This document shows, piece after piece, positions 26,885 through 64,000 of a stretch of DNA of 64,000 bases. A program made the translations under genes and the position numbers. The stretch comes from Gavia stellata (lineage: Eukaryota > Chordata > Aves > Gaviiformes > Gaviidae). Where the stretch lies: the NCBI RefSeq assembly GCF_030936135.1, contig NC_082618.1, forward strand, positions 9,521,034 through 9,585,033, written 5' to 3'. The notes beneath the pieces are model-generated. The model worked only from the letters and a program-made list of their open reading frames with translations, had not been told where the DNA came from and did no database searches. The number at the start of each line of letters is the position of its first letter. Position 1 is the first letter of the stretch.

Positions 26885-26890
26885 AATAAA
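26885..26890 (+). terminator. DHX40: Candidate DHX40 poly(A) signal
   Basis: This is a canonical AATAAA about 0.9 kb after the DHX40 stop codon. T-rich and GT-containing sequence follows within 100 bp (around 26955-27000). It is one of three candidates; the others are at 26311 (ATTAAA) and 28240 (AATAAA). Confidence 0.45.
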
Positions 26891-27269
26891 GAGGTAATCC
26901 CCTTCTGTCACCTTCATAATCCTAAAATGTTCCAGCGCTGTAGCGTAGACCTTGCCTTTTTGCTTTTTTTTGCTTTCAGCAACATTTTGTATAAGACAAT
27001 TTCCAAAAAACTGGAAGAACCTCCTGTCATTTTTCATGCCTCAGTTGTTTGCACTGTGTGTCACCTTCAGTTGTTTCTCAGGTGACTAGCCAACGCTGTT
27101 GAAGTGATGTTGTAAGTAAGTCTTAGCACTTGGTGTAAAACGTTAAGCATTGCACCTCTATACTGCACCGGTTGTAGCTGATCATAAGCTTTCAAAAACC
27201 TTGGGATTCTCTTATGGGGAATATGGTAATGTTACTCTTTATAAAGAAGGTAGTAGGTCTGATAATTGT

Positions 27270-27450
27270 CCCTCTGGCTGTGATTACAGCCACCTGGCGA
27301 AGCTGTAAGAGGCTTAATTCGAGCAATACTGTCGTCGTCAACAGCACTAGCAGGAGTGAGCAGCGCTGCCTGCGGCTGCCCTGCAAGTTTCAGTCGCGGA
27401 GTTCGGAACTGCAGCAGAATTGCTGCCGCCCTCCCCTTTTCTGTGCGTAC
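27270..27450. other. CpG-dense block with hairpin between DHX40 and CLTC
   Basis: About eleven CpG dinucleotides fall within ~150 bp in an otherwise AT-rich, CpG-poor stretch, including GTCGTCGTC and AGTCGCGGAG. A 7-bp perfect stem with a 4-nt loop (TGGCTGT-GATT-ACAGCCA, 27275-27292) sits at its left edge. Frames are open on both strands for 60-90 codons, but this is expected from composition. I cannot assign a function. Confidence 0.5.
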
Positions 27451-29094
27451 AGAGCAGAGAAACAGCAGCAAGATTAATGCCTTTCTAAGGCAAACCATTA
27501 CTGGATGTGATCAATTTTTGTAGGAAGTGGCCCATCTTTGTTGGGCCCTTTATCCGGGTTCAGATGGAAAAGGATTTTGTTCTCTCACACTATTGCTCAG
27601 ACTCTGCTTTTGAGAAGCCACTGCTTTTTCTTGACTAAACCTAATAGTCTGAATTTTGCAAAAGCCCACAAATTATTGCTGTTTACTTTGATTTATATTA
27701 TATCTGCAATGTCATAGCCACTTGCAAGTCAAGTGACATCTGTACCACACACTAGGTCTGAGATCAGTAGCTATCAGTACCTGCTCTTGCTTGGGGCTAC
27801 TATCTCTTGGCAGATCCTAATGCTTTCTTATTTATTATTTTTTTTTACTCTCTTAGTAGCAAGAAGGGAGGGTTTTTTTTTTCTGTGTTCCAGGGGAATT
27901 GTGAATTTAATACAAAACAAAAATGGTATGAGGAAATAACCCTGAGATTGCAAAATAAGAAAAGATAGAAGAAAAGCGGGGGTGAGGTCTGCTGGGGAGC
28001 CCCTGCCTCTCGGTAAAGCACTTGTAACGCCTCATGTGCTGCCGTCTGGTAGGAGAGTTAAGTTTTACCTGTTTCCATGGGCTGGAGTTACACTGTAAGT
28101 TAGTAAGCACAGCAGGACAGTTGGAGTTTCATTATGTTACTGTAGTTATTAACAAGGTTACAGGGGCAGAGTCCCTGCAGGCTCAGGGGACTGCTGGGGC
28201 CTGCCGGTGCTGTTCAGGTGCATCCCCTGATTTTGGTGAAATAAAGGAAGAAGGCCGGTACCGGCTTATGGCCCTTCCCTACTTGGTTTTCTGGTTTTAA
28301 TCAGGCTTTGTTAGTGCGGAGCACGGAAAAACGCATCCTCCATCGACTGTGGTACCGTGCAGCGCAGCGGTGGGACTTCAAGGCCGTAGAGCACCAGTAG
28401 AACACCGGGACAGGTGCTAAAATGGGGGAAAGGGGGGGGCAGAGCCTGAGGGCGGGAAGGGGCAGGGCCCCCACCGGCGGACCGGGGAGCTGCCGGGCTC
28501 GGGGGGGGAAATCGATCGCCTTCCTGCCTGGGGCTTCGTGCTGGCCGGGGGAGCCGCGGGGCCCTCAGCCGCCGCGGTGCTGCCGCCGCTGAGGCCCGGG
28601 CCCCCGCCCGTCCCCACGGCAACCGCCCCCCCGCAGCGCCGGGCGAGTCACCTTGCCCGGCCGCTCTGCCCCCTTCACGTGACCCGCCGGGGCGATGAGC
28701 GCGGAACGGAAGTGACGCAGCCGCACCTCGGTCGCATGATGTGGCAAAAAAAAAGGCCGGGGAGGGAGGAGTGCTGAGGCCCGAAATAGTCCCTTCCGGT
28801 GGCGGATCCCTCCGCCGCTCCCATTGGACCCGCCCGGCGCGTGAGTCGCGCCGCTCGCCGGGATCCTTCCGCCCGGCCGGCGCAGTAAAGGCCGGTCCCG
28901 GCAGGTGAGGGCAGGCCTCTTCCTTCCGCGGCGGTATCCTTCCGCCGGCGGGGGCAGCTTCCGGATCGCCGCGGCTCTCCCCGCTCGCTGGCCCGTTCCG
29001 CCATTGCGGTCCCGCTTCCCCGCGCCGCTCGGACCCCGCCGAGGTGTGACTCCGGTCCGGCCTCGGACTGGAGCCCCAGCCCGCTGCCGCCGCC

Positions 29095-61967
<32,873 letters not shown>

Positions 61968-63250
61968 GATGCAGCACAAGTCAGTTTGGAGCTAGCGTAT
62001 TTTCTTACTGAAACTCCACCGTCCCTCCCCGCTTTAACTCATAACAGGGAAAAGCAAGAGTTCTGCCTCGTGTTCTTGTAACCTTTATTTCATGAAGGAC
62101 TGTTTTTTCTAGCGCAAACTATTTGAATCACTTATGTTAAATCTTTTTCACATTCCATGTCATTTAGGCTTTACTTTAAAAGGGGAATAGTTTAAACGAC
62201 TTTGTTCAAGTGGGCTTTTGCAGGACTGCTTATTACCATTAAGTCTATTGTGAAGATTCTGATTTGCACTCTATAGTGTTTAAACTCTAATATTGAATCT
62301 TAAGTTCATTGTATGTGAGCAGCTTACAGTATGTACTGTCTATTCTAAATGCATTTAAGTCTCACTGTATATTCGGAGAAAGCTGAAGCGAAGATACTTG
62401 TATTTGACCTTGCAAGACTGCTGACAAGAGACAACACTAATCAGCATATCCTACCCTGGTTGGATTGCATAGCTCAAAAAGAACTTAAAATGCGTACAGA
62501 CAACCTTGCCTGACTTAAAATGAGTAAAAGTTTTTCCTTAACCTATGCAGGTTTTTCCAGTTACGCATATAGAAAATGCTAGTGTCTTTTTGCTCACTCC
62601 ATATGTAACAGATGACCTTATGTTGTGCTGTATCCTGTGCTTTTGTGGGACATTCCATTCAGGAACAGAGCACCATGATTCCAATCTGTGTATTTACTAA
62701 CCCTGCCCTGAGGTTTGTGTATGTTGGATATTGTGGTGTTTTAGATCACTGTTTTGAGTGTACAGAAGAGAGAATTCAAGCATATTGCTGTTCAGTTTTG
62801 TTTGTGCAATTTGAAATTACTCAATTTAAAAATAAATTACTGGACTGTGGACATGCTGCATAGTGGTAGCTTCACTTTACTGTCTTCAAAAAGGACCTTC
62901 AAACTTGAGCCAAGTATTACAGTGCTAGTAGTATGGGGCATGCAAGTGTGTGCATTCAAGGGGATGAGGGGCCATTACAAGAGCAGCAATGGAGACCATT
63001 AGTGGTGTCTTGCACTGAGGGGGCAATACAGGAAAATACATCATGCTTTTTCTATAGAAAGATTACGCCAGAGAGAAGAAAATAGCACTTTTCAATAGCT
63101 GGCTGCATTGTGGTCAACTACAGCACATTTGACCAGACGATACGTTAGGATTTGTGGTAGGGTGTGTCAGTTAAATTGAGATCATGTTCTAGGTATGTAA
63201 GTTGCCTTAAATATATTTAGCTTCAAATAAAATGGACTTAAATGTTTCTC
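61968..63250 (+). other. CLTC: CLTC 3'UTR
   Basis: The sequence after the TAA at 61965-61967 is AT-rich and has no further coding exon. Two canonical poly(A) signals, AATAAA at 62831-62836 and AATAAA at 63226-63231, would give 3'UTRs of about 0.9 and 1.3 kb. The second is followed by T/GT-rich sequence (63242-63275), which favours it as the distal site. Alternative polyadenylation is possible. Confidence 0.75.
63226..63231 (+). terminator. CLTC: Distal CLTC poly(A) signal
   Basis: This is a canonical AATAAA with a T-rich, GT-containing downstream element within ~40 bp. It is the last + strand signal before the oppositely oriented signal at 63803. Confidence 0.6.
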
Positions 63251-63802
63251 TATGAATACTGTCATATTTGAGTGTAATGAGTATTACAGCACTGGCCATA
63301 TTTGTGATAGATGTAGAAGCTTCTGTGTCTTAACCAGGAGCTGTCCTCAGTGTCAGGTTCCAGCTCTGAGGCTGGATCCCCTTCCTGCTTGCTCCTGTGA
63401 GCTCCACAGCTACGCTGTGTGATCCTGTCAGCCGAGCACTGCAGCAGTTCCATGGTGGGTGTCCGCAGCTGCGTGGGCTTAACCTGTTGTAAGAGGCTGT
63501 AGGTCTTTGTTCAAGAGTGTGGTGGAACAGAATTCTGCAGTGAGTAGTGTCAGTCTTTGAAAAGTATTATGCCTAAGTAAGAAGTGCGGTATAAAAACTT
63601 CTCTATTCACTGTGTTTATTGCACTTGCTCACGCTTGCATTTCAACCCCGCTGATGTTCCTTCTGTGTCTGTAAATGTGACAGACAGAGACAAATCCTTC
63701 TATTCCCTCTTTTGCAACATATTGCATAGGTACTCAAGGGGAAGACATAGCTGAGAGGCCGTAAAAGAAACGTGCCTGCCAGCACAGTTCTCCAGAAACA
63801 GC

Positions 63803-64000
63803 TTTATTATAAAACTGACTTGGAGGAAGTCCACCTCACTAGAAGTGCAGGAACTTGCCTTTTATAGTGTTAATGCTACAACCAAGCTGCACGGGTAGAA
63901 TTTACAGGAGCCATGATCGGGATGATCTGAACTTTGTCTAGTAACTTCTATAATGGAGTGCTTCCTTAAACCCAAGAAGACCTGTTAATTCTAAGTAAAA
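63803..64000 (-). other. Probable 3' end of a convergent minus-strand gene
   Basis: TTTATT at 63803-63808 is AATAAA on the minus strand, followed on that strand by TGTTTCTGG and TGTGCTGG, which can serve as a GT-rich downstream element. No coding sequence is visible up to the window edge, so only 3'UTR would be included. In amniotes PTRH2 lies next to CLTC in the opposite orientation, making it the likely owner. That identity is inferred from synteny and is not shown by the sequence. Confidence 0.4.

Larger units (their letters stand above)
25970..28400 (+). other. DHX40: DHX40 3'UTR and DHX40-CLTC intergenic gap
   Basis: After the TAA at 25967-25969 there is no further credible coding exon before the CLTC promoter. 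Candidate poly(A) signals on the + strand are ATTAAA at 26311-26316, AATAAA at 26885-26890 and AATAAA at 28240-28245. The last would put the end of the longest DHX40 transcript within 200 bp of the CLTC CpG island. The real 3' end cannot be chosen from sequence alone. Confidence 0.65.

Overview
This is vertebrate nuclear DNA, most likely from a bird. It holds two complete multi-exon protein genes on the + strand, and their reading frames rejoin without a break across every GT-AG intron: DHX40 (DEAH-box RNA helicase 40; 17 coding exons, 733 codons) and CLTC (clathrin heavy chain 1; 32 constitutive coding exons, 1675 codons). The avian call rests on a 5'-truncated CR1 LINE with the characteristic CR1 3' end in a CLTC intron, compact introns, and the DHX40-CLTC order known from amniotes. 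No species can be assigned from the sequence alone.

Layout. 1-11.4 kb: intergenic sequence with no exon I can support. It contains several old MIR-like SINE remnants, a TA/CA microsatellite, a strong short hairpin and an unexplained pair of related ~90-bp segments. 11.44-12.25 kb: CpG-island promoter of DHX40, with a GC-box array, a CRE-like site and a fused ETS/E-box site. 11,997-25,969: DHX40 coding exons. 25,970-28.4 kb: DHX40 3'UTR and the short intergenic gap, with poly(A) signals and a local CpG-dense block. 28.4-29.76 kb: CpG-island promoter of CLTC. 29,095-61,967: CLTC coding exons. Intron 1 is 8.9 kb, intron 13 holds the CR1 copy, and intron 30 holds a 21-nt microexon candidate that can also read through to a stop and give an alternative C-terminus. 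61,968-63,250: CLTC 3'UTR. 63.25-64 kb: intergenic sequence, then a minus-strand poly(A) signal suggesting that a convergent gene ends here (PTRH2 by known synteny, not shown by coding sequence).

The two genes are not in a common pathway: DHX40 is a helicase of poorly known function and CLTC forms the clathrin triskelion. They lie head-to-tail about 3.1 kb apart between coding regions. Both promoters carry the same two 8-mers, CTTCCGGT and TCACGTGA, so shared housekeeping-type regulation is possible.

I found no new multi-gene system. The most useful observations are the CLTC microexon/read-through exon, the short DHX40 N-terminus with open frame upstream of its ATG, the shared ETS/E-box signature, and the probable tail-to-tail gene end at the right edge.
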